From the NCBI GenBank assembly GCA_016190245.1, contig JACPQY010000011.1, forward strand, positions 62,001 through 126,000: a stretch of DNA of 64,000 nt. The letters run 5' to 3'. The translations under genes were made by a program, and so were the position numbers. How positions within the stretch are numbered: the first letter of the stretch is position 1; each line of letters opens with the position of its first letter. Below the pieces are notes generated by a model, which was given only the letters and a program-made list of their open reading frames with translations, did not search any database and had not been told where the DNA came from. Of this stretch, positions 34,346 to 42,511 are shown piece by piece. Source of the stretch: Nitrospirota bacterium (lineage in GTDB: Bacteria > JACPQY01).

Positions 34346-36334
34346 ATGGACTTCTTCGCGCGCCAGGATGAAGCCCGGCGCCGGATGCGCATCCTGCTCC
34401 TGCTCTTCGGCGGGGCCGTCGTCGCAATCGCTCTGGCGGCAGGGTTTGTGTTCCTGGTTGCCGTTCACGCCTTCGAACTCCTGCACGGGATCGAGGATCC
34501 CTCTGCCGGATACCCCCACGGACCCGCTTTCATGCGGACCGCCCCCCTTCTTGCCGCGATCGGGTTCACCACCGGCACGATCCTGCTCGGGACCGCCGTC
34601 GGCCTCCACCGGCTACGCGCCGGGGGCCGAACGGTCGCGGCCCTCCTCGGTGGCCGCCGCATCGAGCCGGCGACGGGGAACGCCGCGGAGCGACGGTTCG
34701 TCAACATCGCCGAGGAAATGGCCCTCGCCGCGGGGGTGCCCGTCCCGGATCTCTACGTGTTGGACGGCGAGGCCGCGCTGAACGCGCTGGCGGCGGGACG
34801 CGCGCCTGACGAGGCCGTGATCGCCGTCACCGCGCCTTGCCTCACCGAACTTCCCCGCGGCGAGTTGCAGGCCCTTCTGGCCCACGAGTTCGGGCACGTT
34901 GTCGGCGGCGACGTGAGCCTCAACCTCAAGCTCATGGGCATCCTGAACGGGCTCGTCTTTGTCGGTGTTCTGGGGAAAGGCCTTCTGCGGGCTACCCCCA
35001 CGAGCCGTTCCTTCCGGGCCTGGCCTGTCCTCTTCCCCGTCGTACTCCTCGGGACGGCGCTCACCGCGATCGGGCAAGCCGGCCTGCTCGCGGCCCGCCT
35101 CATCAAGGCCGCCATTCTCAGGAACACGGAGCACCGGGCAGACGCGTTTGCGGTGCAGTTCACGCGCGAACCATCGGGACTGCGCGACGTGCTGGCGCGG
35201 ATCCTCGTTCGGCCCCGGGGTTCCCTCATCGGCCATGCCGGCGCGGAGTACGCGAGCCACATGTTCTTCGCGGAGGCGGTGCGGGCGGAGGGAGGGCCGC
35301 TCACGTCAACCCACCCGCCGCTTGAAGAGCGGATCACCCGGATCGATCCGGCGTTCGACATCGCCAAGTTTCTGCGACCTCGGCAGTCCGCGTACCTCAA
35401 AGCTCTGATCCGCGGTCGAGTCCGAAAATCCCCCGGCGGCCGACCTCAGCCTTCGGCGCCGCGCTCCCCCGCCCCCCCCACCCTCGCGCAGCGAGTCGTG
35501 AGCGAGGTCGGGGAGCCGACGGCCGAACATCTCGCCTACGCCCGCCTCGCGTACGCGCGGCTGCCGGACACCGCCCGCCGATGGCTCCAGGTCCCCGGCG
35601 GTGCCAAGGCGGCCGTGTACGCCGCTCTCCTCGACCCCGAACCGGGCGTTCGCCGCGTGCAGTACCGTCTGCTCAAGGAAGCGGGCGAGGCGGACCTGCT
35701 GGCGGAGGTCTTCGAATTCGAGCGGCCGGTGTGGGATCTCCAATCGGAACTCAAGCTGCCGCTCCTGGACCTCGCCCTTCCCGCCCTGCGAGTCTTGTCG
35801 CCGAGAGAGCGCCGAGACTTCCTCGAAAACGTGCGCCGGCTCTCGCGGGCGGACGCGCGCACGACGCTGTTCGAATTCGTGCTCGATATCATCCTTCGTC
35901 ACAGACTCTCGCCGACACCTCCCGTGCGGCCGCCCTACCTCAGACAAAGCCTCCACCACGTCCTTCCCGAGGCCCTCATCGTGATCGCACGGCTGGCACG
36001 CGAAGGCCACCGCGAAGAGGACAAGGCGAACTCCGCGTTCGAGGCGGCGGCCGAGGCCATGGGCGTATCGCGCCACACACCTCCACTACCCGAGGCCTGC
36101 GGAAACGAGGCGATCAGCAATGCCCTCGGGAAGCTGCGCACGCTGTCTCCCACCGGGAGGAAGGAGTTTCTGCTCGCGTGCGCGACCTGTGTCCTGCACG
36201 ACCGAGTCGTTCAAGTCTCCGAGATGGAGCTGCTCAGAGCCGTCGCCGAGGCCCTAGGCTGTCCGACGCCGCCCCTGGGTGCGGGCTTGCAGCCGACTCT
36301 GCCGCGGCCGGATGAAATCCCGCAGCATGCCTGA
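34346..36334 (+). CDS. M48 family membrane metalloprotease with C-terminal helical extension
   Basis: A 662-residue HtpX-like zinc protease. ATG 34346 is chosen; a GTG at 34340 overlapping the lemA stop is the alternative. Membrane helices lie near residues 16-40, 68-88 and about 220-255. HEFGH is at 180-184 and the third zinc-ligand region is EHRADAFAV. After the ~360-residue peptidase comes a Pro-rich linker and a ~250-residue helical C-terminus (LLDLALPALRVLSPRERRDFL..., VSEMELLRAVAEALG) that looks TerB-like and is not part of standard HtpX (about 290 residues). Encoded with LemA and a phospholipase D-type enzyme. Confidence 0.88.
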   Translation: MDFFARQDEARRRMRILLLLFGGAVVAIALAAGFVFLVAVHAFELLHGIEDPSAGYPHGPAFMRTAPLLAAIGFTTGTILLGTAVGLHRLRAGGRTVAALLGGRRIEPATGNAAERRFVNIAEEMALAAGVPVPDLYVLDGEAALNALAAGRAPDEAVIAVTAPCLTELPRGELQALLAHEFGHVVGGDVSLNLKLMGILNGLVFVGVLGKGLLRATPTSRSFRAWPVLFPVVLLGTALTAIGQAGLLAARLIKAAILRNTEHRADAFAVQFTREPSGLRDVLARILVRPRGSLIGHAGAEYASHMFFAEAVRAEGGPLTSTHPPLEERITRIDPAFDIAKFLRPRQSAYLKALIRGRVRKSPGGRPQPSAPRSPAPPTLAQRVVSEVGEPTAEHLAYARLAYARLPDTARRWLQVPGGAKAAVYAALLDPEPGVRRVQYRLLKEAGEADLLAEVFEFERPVWDLQSELKLPLLDLALPALRVLSPRERRDFLENVRRLSRADARTTLFEFVLDIILRHRLSPTPPVRPPYLRQSLHHVLPEALIVIARLAREGHREEDKANSAFEAAAEAMGVSRHTPPLPEACGNEAISNALGKLRTLSPTGRKEFLLACATCVLHDRVVQVSEMELLRAVAEALGCPTPPLGAGLQPTLPRPDEIPQHA

Positions 36335-37508
36335 AGTGACCCCTCCATCAGCAGAACCGCCGGACGACGACGAAGGACTCCGCCTCTGCCTCCGCCGCGA
36401 CAGGCTACACGAGGGGAACACGGTTCAGTTGCTGAGGAACGGATCCGAGGCGTTTCCGGCCATGCTCCGCGCCATCGAGGACGCCCGAAGAACGATCGCC
36501 CTCGAAGCCTACATGTTCAGGTCCGATCGGACGGGCACGCGGTTCGCCGACGCTCTCGCCACCAAGGCCGGGCAGGGTTTGGTGGTGGTGCTGATCTACG
36601 ACGCCGTGGGGTCCCGCGGGGCAGATCCAGCCCTTTTCGATCGGCTCCGCCACTCCGGCGTGCGCATTCTGGAGTATCACCCGATCGCGCCGTGGCGTAG
36701 AGGTTGGGGCTGGTGGCGGCGCGACCATCGCAAGCTCCTCGTGGTGGACGGCCGAGTGGGCTTCACGGGCGGCATCAACATCTGCGACGACCATCTGGAC
36801 GCCGCGGAGGGTGGAGGCGGCTGGCGCGACACGCACCTCCGCGTGGAGGGACCCGCCGTGCACGACCTCCAGAAGCTTTTTCTCTCGACATGGCGGGATG
36901 AACGGGGTCCGCAGCTCGACGAGCGATCCTTCCTCCCCGCGCTCGACCCCTCCGCCGGCCGCGCGCGGGCCGGGGCGCTCGGCTCGCGCCGCTATCGCAG
37001 CCGCCGGGCCATCCGCTGGGCCTACGTCCACGCGATCAAGCACGCGCGGGGCTCGATCGCCATCTCAAACGCGTACTTCGTGCCGGACCGAGGCATCCTG
37101 CGCGCGTTGATCAATGCCGCGTGGCGCGGCGTGGCGGTCCGGATCCTGCTGACGGGAGCCTCAGACGTCCCCACCGTGCGGTACGCGGGCCGAGCCCGGT
37201 ATTCCCGGCTGCTCTCCACGGGCATCCGCCTCTTCGAGTGGCAAGGGTCCATCCTCCACGCGAAAACCGCTGTCATTGACGGCATGTGGAGCTCTGTCGG
37301 CTCCTACAACATGGATCACCGGAGCGTCTTTCACAACCTCGAGCTCAATGTGACCGTTCTGGACCGCGATTTCGGGGCGGACGTGGAACGCATGTTCGAG
37401 GCCGATCTGGAAAATAGCCGCGAGATCACTGCCAAGGAGTGGAAGAAACGGCCGCCGCACATCAAGGCCCTCGAAAGCGTCCTGTACGCGTTCCGGCATT
37501 GGTTGTAG
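36312..37508 (+). CDS. cardiolipin synthase / phospholipase D family protein
   Basis: A 398-residue PLD-superfamily enzyme with two HKD motifs: HRKLLVVDGRVGFTGGIN (first) and LHAKTAVIDGMWSSVGSYN (second), the usual spacing for ClsA/ClsB-type cardiolipin synthases. It lacks the N-terminal transmembrane helices of ClsA, so it is nearer ClsB. The start is uncertain: ATG 36312 or 36327; both overlap the M48 stop at 36334, so it is in the same operon. Likely membrane-lipid synthesis or remodelling. Confidence 0.87.
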   Translation: MKSRSMPEVTPPSAEPPDDDEGLRLCLRRDRLHEGNTVQLLRNGSEAFPAMLRAIEDARRTIALEAYMFRSDRTGTRFADALATKAGQGLVVVLIYDAVGSRGADPALFDRLRHSGVRILEYHPIAPWRRGWGWWRRDHRKLLVVDGRVGFTGGINICDDHLDAAEGGGGWRDTHLRVEGPAVHDLQKLFLSTWRDERGPQLDERSFLPALDPSAGRARAGALGSRRYRSRRAIRWAYVHAIKHARGSIAISNAYFVPDRGILRALINAAWRGVAVRILLTGASDVPTVRYAGRARYSRLLSTGIRLFEWQGSILHAKTAVIDGMWSSVGSYNMDHRSVFHNLELNVTVLDRDFGADVERMFEADLENSREITAKEWKKRPPHIKALESVLYAFRHWL

Positions 37509-37596
37509 AAACCTGGCGGAGGACTCAGTCGGCGCGAAGCAAGCATCTCTCCCGCGAGAGTTGGACCACCCTCAAAAGCTATTCTGGGTAGCCGCA

Positions 37597-37665
37597 GCCC
37601 CTTGCCTACGAGGGCATGGGGCCATGATAGGTTGTGGCCCAGGATGGGCCACATAGAACATGGCC
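37597..37665 (+). repeat. palindromic repeat family B, copy 1
   Basis: CCCCTTGCC, then GAGGGCATGGGGCCATG, then a hairpin GTGGCCC-AGGAT-GGGCCAC and ACATGGCC. The same framework occurs at 42294-42369 with a different but still complementary hairpin. Lies between convergent genes. Confidence 0.75.
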
Positions 37666-37684
37666 TTCAGGCTGCGCTCCGGAC

Positions 37685-37754
37685 GCGGGCTGCCTGCCCG
37701 CCGAAGTCCGTCCGCCGTGGCGGACTGGACAGGCGGGAAGCCCGCGCCTACCAA
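37685..37754 (+). repeat. palindromic repeat family A, copy 2
   Basis: GCGGGCTGCCTGCCCGCC at one end and GGCGGGAAGCCCGCGCC at the other, with the palindrome GTCCGCCGTGGCGGAC in the middle. It is nearly identical, in inverted orientation, to copy 3 at 43421-43490. Together with copy B1 it fills the gap between the phospholipase D and glycosidase genes. Confidence 0.85.
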
Positions 37755-37802
37755 CTACCGCCACACTGCATCCCACCTCAGCGACAGCGTCCTGCCGCCA
37801 AT

Positions 37803-39209
37803 CTACCTCACCAACAAGAATACCGGCCGCGGTCCAACCTCGATGACAGGCGGCTCGTCGCCGCCCGGGAGGCGAACCCCATCCGCACCCCTCGCCTTGA
37901 GGATCGCCTCGCGCCCCTTGATCCAGGCCGCGGGAACACGGAACGGTTGCACGGTGGCATTCGGCCGGTAGATCGCGACGATCCTGTCTCCTCGGCGCGA
38001 GAACTCGAAGGCCGACACGTCCGGCACACCCGTCTCCACTGTTCGATCGGCTACGTAGACGGTCCCATCGAGCACACCCACAAGCTCCTTCCACGCTTCG
38101 GAAGCGGGCTTCGGCGTCGCCGGTGGGCTCCGCACGGGATCCGTCCCGCCGAACATGCCGAAGTACCGCTCGCACTCGAACGTCTCCAGCGAGGCGAACG
38201 TCTCGAAATCCACGCCGTGTTCGAGCAGGACCCAAGGCACGAGCACGTCCACACCTTCCGCCGCGAGCAGCAGAGTCGCGCGAGAGAGGTAGTCCGCCTG
38301 CGTTTCCTGATCCAGTCCCGAGAACGAGCAGAATCCATACTCCGTGGCGTAGAGCGGCAGGTCCGACGCGCCATGCCGGTCCAGAACCTCGCGGATCTCG
38401 CGGACGCGCCCCCGGTAGTCCACCTTCCGATCCTCGGGAGGCGCGACGGGCGGGTAGTCGCCATAGAGGTGGATCCCAATGCCGTCCAGCATGGAAACAA
38501 GTTCGGGTTCCGCCTCGAAGACACGATCGAGGAAATCCGTTGCCGAGATGGACAGCCCCGGCACGTTCGGGGCCGGCGCGGGCGCGCCACTGACGACGAG
38601 GGCCCCGGGGTCGGACGCGCGGATCGCCCGGACGGCCTCGGATAGAACACGCGCGTAGAGTTGCGGATCCGGGCCGGAAGACCAGAAGTAGATGACGTTG
38701 GGCTCGTTCCAGATCTCCCACACGGCCACCCTTCCCCGGTAGCGCGCCGCGACGCGCGCCACAAACGCCCCGAACTCCGCGACGTCGTCCGGCGGATAGA
38801 AGCCGTGTCCGGAAATGTCCAATGTGCGGGCGGACCGATTCCACGGCACGCTCCCGATCAGCACCCCGAGCGGCACGACACCCTTCGCCGCGAGCAAGTC
38901 TAGCGAACGATCATACCAGTCGAAATCGTACTCCCCCGGCGAGACCTCCATCCGGCTCCATGGGAAAGACATCCGAACCAACCCCCCCGTCTCCCCCAGA
39001 ACGTCCGCCTCGAACGAGCGCAACGTCCACCTTCCCTCGTCGAGCCTCCCGGCCCACCACTCGATCGAACTGTTCACGCCGAATTGCAGGCGCTTCTCCG
39101 CATCCGACCCGGCGTCACACGCGACGACTGCGAGCGCCGCGACGGCCGCAAGCCCGCGCACGACCACTCGCCCACTCTTCGACCACCTCGCTTCGCAGTG
39201 TGCGCCCAC
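37803..39209 (-). CDS. glycoside hydrolase-like lipoprotein (GH-A clan TIM barrel)
   Basis: A 468-residue lipoprotein. The N-terminus gives a signal peptide with lipobox-like VVAC (Cys31). The TIM-barrel shows clan GH-A features: WEIWNEPN with acid/base E169, and LPLYATEYGF with nucleophile E290 at a beta-strand end, plus IGIHLYGDYPP. This fits GH39/GH5-like beta-glycosidases acting on extracellular oligosaccharides. A small beta domain ends the protein. The GTG start at 39209 follows a -10 box by 7 nt (leaderless). Exact GH family not assigned. Confidence 0.82.
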   Translation of the reverse strand: MGAHCEARWSKSGRVVVRGLAAVAALAVVACDAGSDAEKRLQFGVNSSIEWWAGRLDEGRWTLRSFEADVLGETGGLVRMSFPWSRMEVSPGEYDFDWYDRSLDLLAAKGVVPLGVLIGSVPWNRSARTLDISGHGFYPPDDVAEFGAFVARVAARYRGRVAVWEIWNEPNVIYFWSSGPDPQLYARVLSEAVRAIRASDPGALVVSGAPAPAPNVPGLSISATDFLDRVFEAEPELVSMLDGIGIHLYGDYPPVAPPEDRKVDYRGRVREIREVLDRHGASDLPLYATEYGFCSFSGLDQETQADYLSRATLLLAAEGVDVLVPWVLLEHGVDFETFASLETFECERYFGMFGGTDPVRSPPATPKPASEAWKELVGVLDGTVYVADRTVETGVPDVSAFEFSRRGDRIVAIYRPNATVQPFRVPAAWIKGREAILKARGADGVRLPGGDEPPVIEVGPRPVFLLVR

Positions 39210-39216
39210 GTCTCGG

Positions 39217-39246
39217 ATTCTCTCAGGAAGCCCGGCCCCTTCTCAA
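39217..39246 (-). promoter_or_regulatory. candidate promoter of the glycosidase gene, leaderless
   Basis: Minus strand TTGAGA (39246-39241), 18-bp spacer, GAGAAT (39222-39217), 7 nt to the GTG at 39209. Both boxes are moderate matches. Confidence 0.45.
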
Positions 39247-39393
39247 GTCATGCCTCCGAGAATCACCGACGCCCCCCGCCCCCGGGCGCTGCCATTACTG
39301 TACATTGGACGGCCGTCCACTGTACAGTAGTGCCCGCCGGTCCGGGAGCCCCGCCGCGCTCGATCCCTGATCCGGACCACGTGCGCCCGACCC

Positions 39394-39422
39394 TTGACAT
39401 TCTGGTCAAGATAAGTCATCAT
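39394..39422 (+). promoter_or_regulatory. vapBC promoter with overlapping inverted-repeat operator, leaderless
   Basis: TTGACA (39394-39399), 17-bp spacer, CATCAT (39417-39422), 6 nt to ATG 39429. The inverted repeat TTGAC-N6-GTCAA (39394-39409) covers the -35 box, as expected for autoregulation by an antitoxin. Confidence 0.55.
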
Positions 39423-39428
39423 CAGGTC

Positions 39429-39698
39429 ATGAGCGCGTTGCGGGGCAACACGGTCCGGATTGCGGAGCTCAAGGCGAAACTGAGTGCTTACCTCAGAAAC
39501 GTCCGTGGCGGGCACTCGCTCACCGTCCTGGATCGCGAGACCCCCATCGCCCGAGTGGTCCCCTATGCCGAGGATCGTAGCCGGCTTGTCGTCCGAAAGT
39601 CCACGCTGAGCGCGAAAGAGATTCGTCTTCCCAGAGCTCCCACCCGCCGAACCAACAGCCTGAAGGTTCTCCTGGCCGACCGCGAGAACGGGAGGTGA
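39429..39698 (+). CDS. type II antitoxin, Phd/YefM-like
   Basis: An 89-residue antitoxin; ATG 39429 replaces the long upstream track start. NTVRIAELKAKLSAYLRNVRGGHSLTVLDRETPIARVVPY is the Phd/YefM DNA-binding fold; the C-terminal half (KSTLSAKEIRLPRAPTRRTNSLKVLLADRENGR) is basic and disordered, the usual toxin-neutralising region. Its stop overlaps the toxin's GTG start (GTGA). The gene is predicted leaderless. With the PIN toxin it forms a VapBC-type module. Confidence 0.88.
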   Translation: MSALRGNTVRIAELKAKLSAYLRNVRGGHSLTVLDRETPIARVVPYAEDRSRLVVRKSTLSAKEIRLPRAPTRRTNSLKVLLADRENGR

Positions 39699-40111
39699 AT
39701 GCCTATCTGGACTCCTCAGCCATTCTGAGGATCATTTTGCGGGAGCGGGGGCCGGTTTCCGATTGGGCGCGATTCGATGTGCGGGTGTGCAGCGACTTGG
39801 TCGAGGTCGAGTGCATGCGCGCGCTCGATCGGCTGCGGTTGCTGAGGGAACTGACTGAACCTGAATTGGTCGCAGCTAGAAGTGGGCTGTTGGCCTTCCT
39901 GTCTGGAACGGAAAGGGTAGGCATGACTCCTGCGGTTCTTCGGCGCGCGTCCGAGTCCTTTCCCGTCGTGATCGGGACATTGGACGCGATCCACCTCTCC
40001 ACTGCGCTGGCTTGGCAGGACGCCGGCTCCGAGGAGTTGGTGATGGTGACGCACGACAAGGCACTCGCGCAGGCTGCACGCGCCCAGGGGCTTCCAGTCG
40101 CAGGCGCCTGA
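39695..40111 (+). CDS. type II toxin, PIN-domain ribonuclease (VapC-like)
   Basis: A 138-residue PIN-domain protein starting at GTG 39695 in an overlap with the antitoxin. The acidic catalytic residues are in place: D6 (YLDSSAILRI), E37/E39 (DLVEVECMRAL), and the C-terminal TLDAIHLSTAL and VTHDKALAQAA aspartates. VapC toxins cleave tRNA or rRNA when freed from antitoxin. Reading frame complete. Confidence 0.9.
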   Translation: MNAYLDSSAILRIILRERGPVSDWARFDVRVCSDLVEVECMRALDRLRLLRELTEPELVAARSGLLAFLSGTERVGMTPAVLRRASESFPVVIGTLDAIHLSTALAWQDAGSEELVMVTHDKALAQAARAQGLPVAGA

Positions 40112-40261
40112 GCCCCAACCCCCAGAGTCAGCACCTTGCTCCAGAGGCGCTGCGCTGCCGCGCCATCGGAGCTCCATCCGGCTCCGCCCCGCCGTGCAAC
40201 GTACTACGTGGCGCCACACCGGCCCATGGATTGGCTGAAAGTCTCAAGTCCCAAGCCTGAC

Positions 40262-40293
40262 CCCTATGACCCTACCTATGACCCTATGACCCC
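40262..40293. repeat. short tandem repeat (CTATGACC-type, 3 copies)
   Basis: CTATGACCCTAC, CTATGACC and CTATGACCC follow one another between the toxin gene and the convergent FAD oxidoreductase. The rest of 40112-40346 shows no gene. Confidence 0.5.
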
Positions 40294-40346
40294 TGTCCTT
40301 CTCGTGCTCCGCGAGCTTGCCGAGAACTCGCCGTGAAATCCGCCGC

Positions 40347-42224
40347 CTACACGTACACCGAGGTCAATGACTGAAGGAACGGGATCCACCGGGTGGGCGT
40401 GCCGGAGGGGAGGATTTCGATCCGGCCCTGCGACTGCCCGATCTTCTCCAACAGCAGGTTCACAGCCCACTTGGCCGTGACGTTGGTCTTCTCCATGAAC
40501 ACGGCCGGATGGGGCACGAAGACCATGTCGCCGATGAAGAGCAGGTTTTCGATGGGCGACTGAATGGGCGGGCGTTTCCTCTCGTCCCCCACGTGATAGG
40601 CCGTGTAGTGTCCCCACCGATTCACGTAGTACGAACGGTAGGGCGGGATGCCGGGCATCACACCCTTCAGCTCCTCGTAGCACTGCCGCGCGATTTCTTC
40701 GTTCGTGAGATGCGAGACCGACTCGGCGTTGGCGATCTGGGTCTCGATGACCGATACGTCGCGGCCCTCGAATTCCTTCATCAGCCAACGGTGAGTCCCA
40801 TCCGCCATCTTCAGGGGAAAAGTCCAGTTGAGGGTGATCCCGAGGCGGTCGAAACCCGTGGCGAAGAAGTCCGGGACCGGCTCACCCTCTCCGTTCACGA
40901 TCTTGTCCATCCAGAACTTCGTGCCCTCGAACCACATGTTCACAACGTACACGTGCGTGGCGTGCAGGCCCAGGATATTCTGGAAATAGGGCTGATCGCC
41001 CAGCTTCGCCAGGTTGGACCTCACCCACGATTGGGCTGCGGGCACGTCCAGCGCAACCACGACATAGTCGCCCTCGAAGCTCCGCTCCGACTTCTCCTCC
41101 GCGCTCAGTTCCTGGAGCCGGTCCGCGCGGGCGCCACAGAAGGGGCACTCGCCGTATTCGTAGTCGCCGAAGATCAACTCGCCGCAGATCGCGCAGCGCC
41201 GCACGCGCCCACCGGGGAGCGCGCCCGCCGTCACGCGCCGCACCCTTCCGCCTTCGATCTCGATGTCCGTCACCTGCGTGTTGAAATGGACCTGTCCGCC
41301 CTTGCTGCGAATCAGATCCACCATGGGTTGCAGAAACGTCTCGCCAGGCGGATTCAGGAAAAGGTTGATCTTGAGATCCTCGCTCGAGCCGCGGACGAGC
41401 TGGATCAGGTTGGCCACCGTCAGGGCCGACGTCCGATCCACGTTGTCGAAGTACGCCATCTCCACCATGCTGTCGAAGAGCTTCCAGACGATCTCCCTGG
41501 ACAGGCCCAGCTTCTGTCCGTATTCCTCAAGCGTCATCCCATCGAGGTACTCGCGCTGCTTGGGATCGGCGTACTCGAAGCTCGCCATTTTCAGGAACGC
41601 CTTGGGCAGGCGGCGCCGATCTTCCCGCCCCCCGTAGTTGATTCGCGAGGCGTAGATCCCCTGTTCCAGCCAATCGTAGGGCGCGGGCCACTTCGAGTTG
41701 GGGATGGACGAGCGGCGGCCGTCTTTGTCTAGAAACGTGTAGATGGAGAGGCTGTCCGGTAGTTCCTGGAGCTTCCAACCGTACCTCCCCATGAACTCGC
41801 GCAGGTTGTTGTAGAACCCCCAGACGGCGTGGACCCCGTGCTCGCGCACGTAGCCCTTGAAACCCGGCTCGCGTTTGTAGGGATCATCCGGAGGACCGAA
41901 CTGCTTGTCGCGCCAGCTCTTCAGCTTCCCCCCGGGCGTTCCCGATTTCTCCAGGACGACGACTTTGAATCCCCTCATGGAGAGCTCGACCCCCGCCTGC
42001 AGGCCCGAGAGTCCGCCGCCGACGATCAGCACCGTTTTGCCGTTCGGCTTGAGATCGACGCGGTTGGCCGGGGCGGACGGATACATCGCATCGAGGCGCC
42101 GGTTGCGCGAGAGCGGGACCGCCGCGATGCCGCCTGCCGCCACGACTCCGGCCGCCACTCCCGCGCGCTTCAGGAAGCGCCGGCGGGTGACCGGTTTGTC
42201 CTTGGGTTCCGGTTCGTCAGGCAT
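40347..42224 (-). CDS. Tat-exported FAD-dependent amine oxidase/desaturase-like protein with rubredoxin-like insertion
   Basis: A 625-residue flavoprotein. ATG 42224 is chosen since it places a twin-arginine signal (TRRRFLKRAG then AAGVVAAGGIAAVPL) at residues 13-37; the longer track start reads through a repeat. The FAD-binding GGGLSGLQAG follows at 69-78, with EKSGTPGGKLKSW, and the C-terminus (IENLLFIGDMVFVPHPAVFMEK) resembles the phytoene desaturase/HpnE group. Around residues 355-385 there is an inserted rubredoxin-like knuckle, CAICGELIFGDYEYGECPFCG, rare in this family. It is probably the last gene of the redox operon. Substrate unknown, perhaps a hydrophobic isoprenoid. Confidence 0.82.
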   Translation of the reverse strand: MPDEPEPKDKPVTRRRFLKRAGVAAGVVAAGGIAAVPLSRNRRLDAMYPSAPANRVDLKPNGKTVLIVGGGLSGLQAGVELSMRGFKVVVLEKSGTPGGKLKSWRDKQFGPPDDPYKREPGFKGYVREHGVHAVWGFYNNLREFMGRYGWKLQELPDSLSIYTFLDKDGRRSSIPNSKWPAPYDWLEQGIYASRINYGGREDRRRLPKAFLKMASFEYADPKQREYLDGMTLEEYGQKLGLSREIVWKLFDSMVEMAYFDNVDRTSALTVANLIQLVRGSSEDLKINLFLNPPGETFLQPMVDLIRSKGGQVHFNTQVTDIEIEGGRVRRVTAGALPGGRVRRCAICGELIFGDYEYGECPFCGARADRLQELSAEEKSERSFEGDYVVVALDVPAAQSWVRSNLAKLGDQPYFQNILGLHATHVYVVNMWFEGTKFWMDKIVNGEGEPVPDFFATGFDRLGITLNWTFPLKMADGTHRWLMKEFEGRDVSVIETQIANAESVSHLTNEEIARQCYEELKGVMPGIPPYRSYYVNRWGHYTAYHVGDERKRPPIQSPIENLLFIGDMVFVPHPAVFMEKTNVTAKWAVNLLLEKIGQSQGRIEILPSGTPTRWIPFLQSLTSVYV

Positions 42225-42293
42225 GGCAGTAGGAATCGATTCCCATCGATCCGGGATCGGACGCATGAGAATGCCACGTGACATGCCCCGCAT

Positions 42294-42369
42294 CCCCTTG
42301 CCGAGGAGGGCATGGGGCCATGCAGTGTCGCCGCGCCCAGGATGGCGCGGCATGGACCATGGCCTGCGG
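42294..42369 (+). repeat. palindromic repeat family B, copy 2
   Basis: Shares CCCCTTGCC, GAGGGCATGGGGCCATG and ATGGCCT with copy 1, but the hairpin is GCCGCGCC-CAGGAT-GGCGCGGC. It lies in the 287-bp gap between two co-directional genes of the redox operon; further short GGCACC palindromes follow up to about 42480. Confidence 0.75.
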
Positions 42370-42511
42370 GGCTTCATCTCGTGGCACCAGGCCCTGCGTG
42401 GCAAGGTGCCATGCGGATCGCAGCCCTTCTCCGCCGCGGCGGACTGCTTTCCACTCATGGCACCAGGGCTTCCTGCCCAGGTGCGTCCCTACACAGGTTT
42501 CCCAATGCACA

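Noticed and set aside
39084-39698. 204-aa form of the antitoxin
   Set aside because: The extra N-terminus crosses the vapBC promoter and has no conserved sequence; ATG 39429 fits the family and the promoter.
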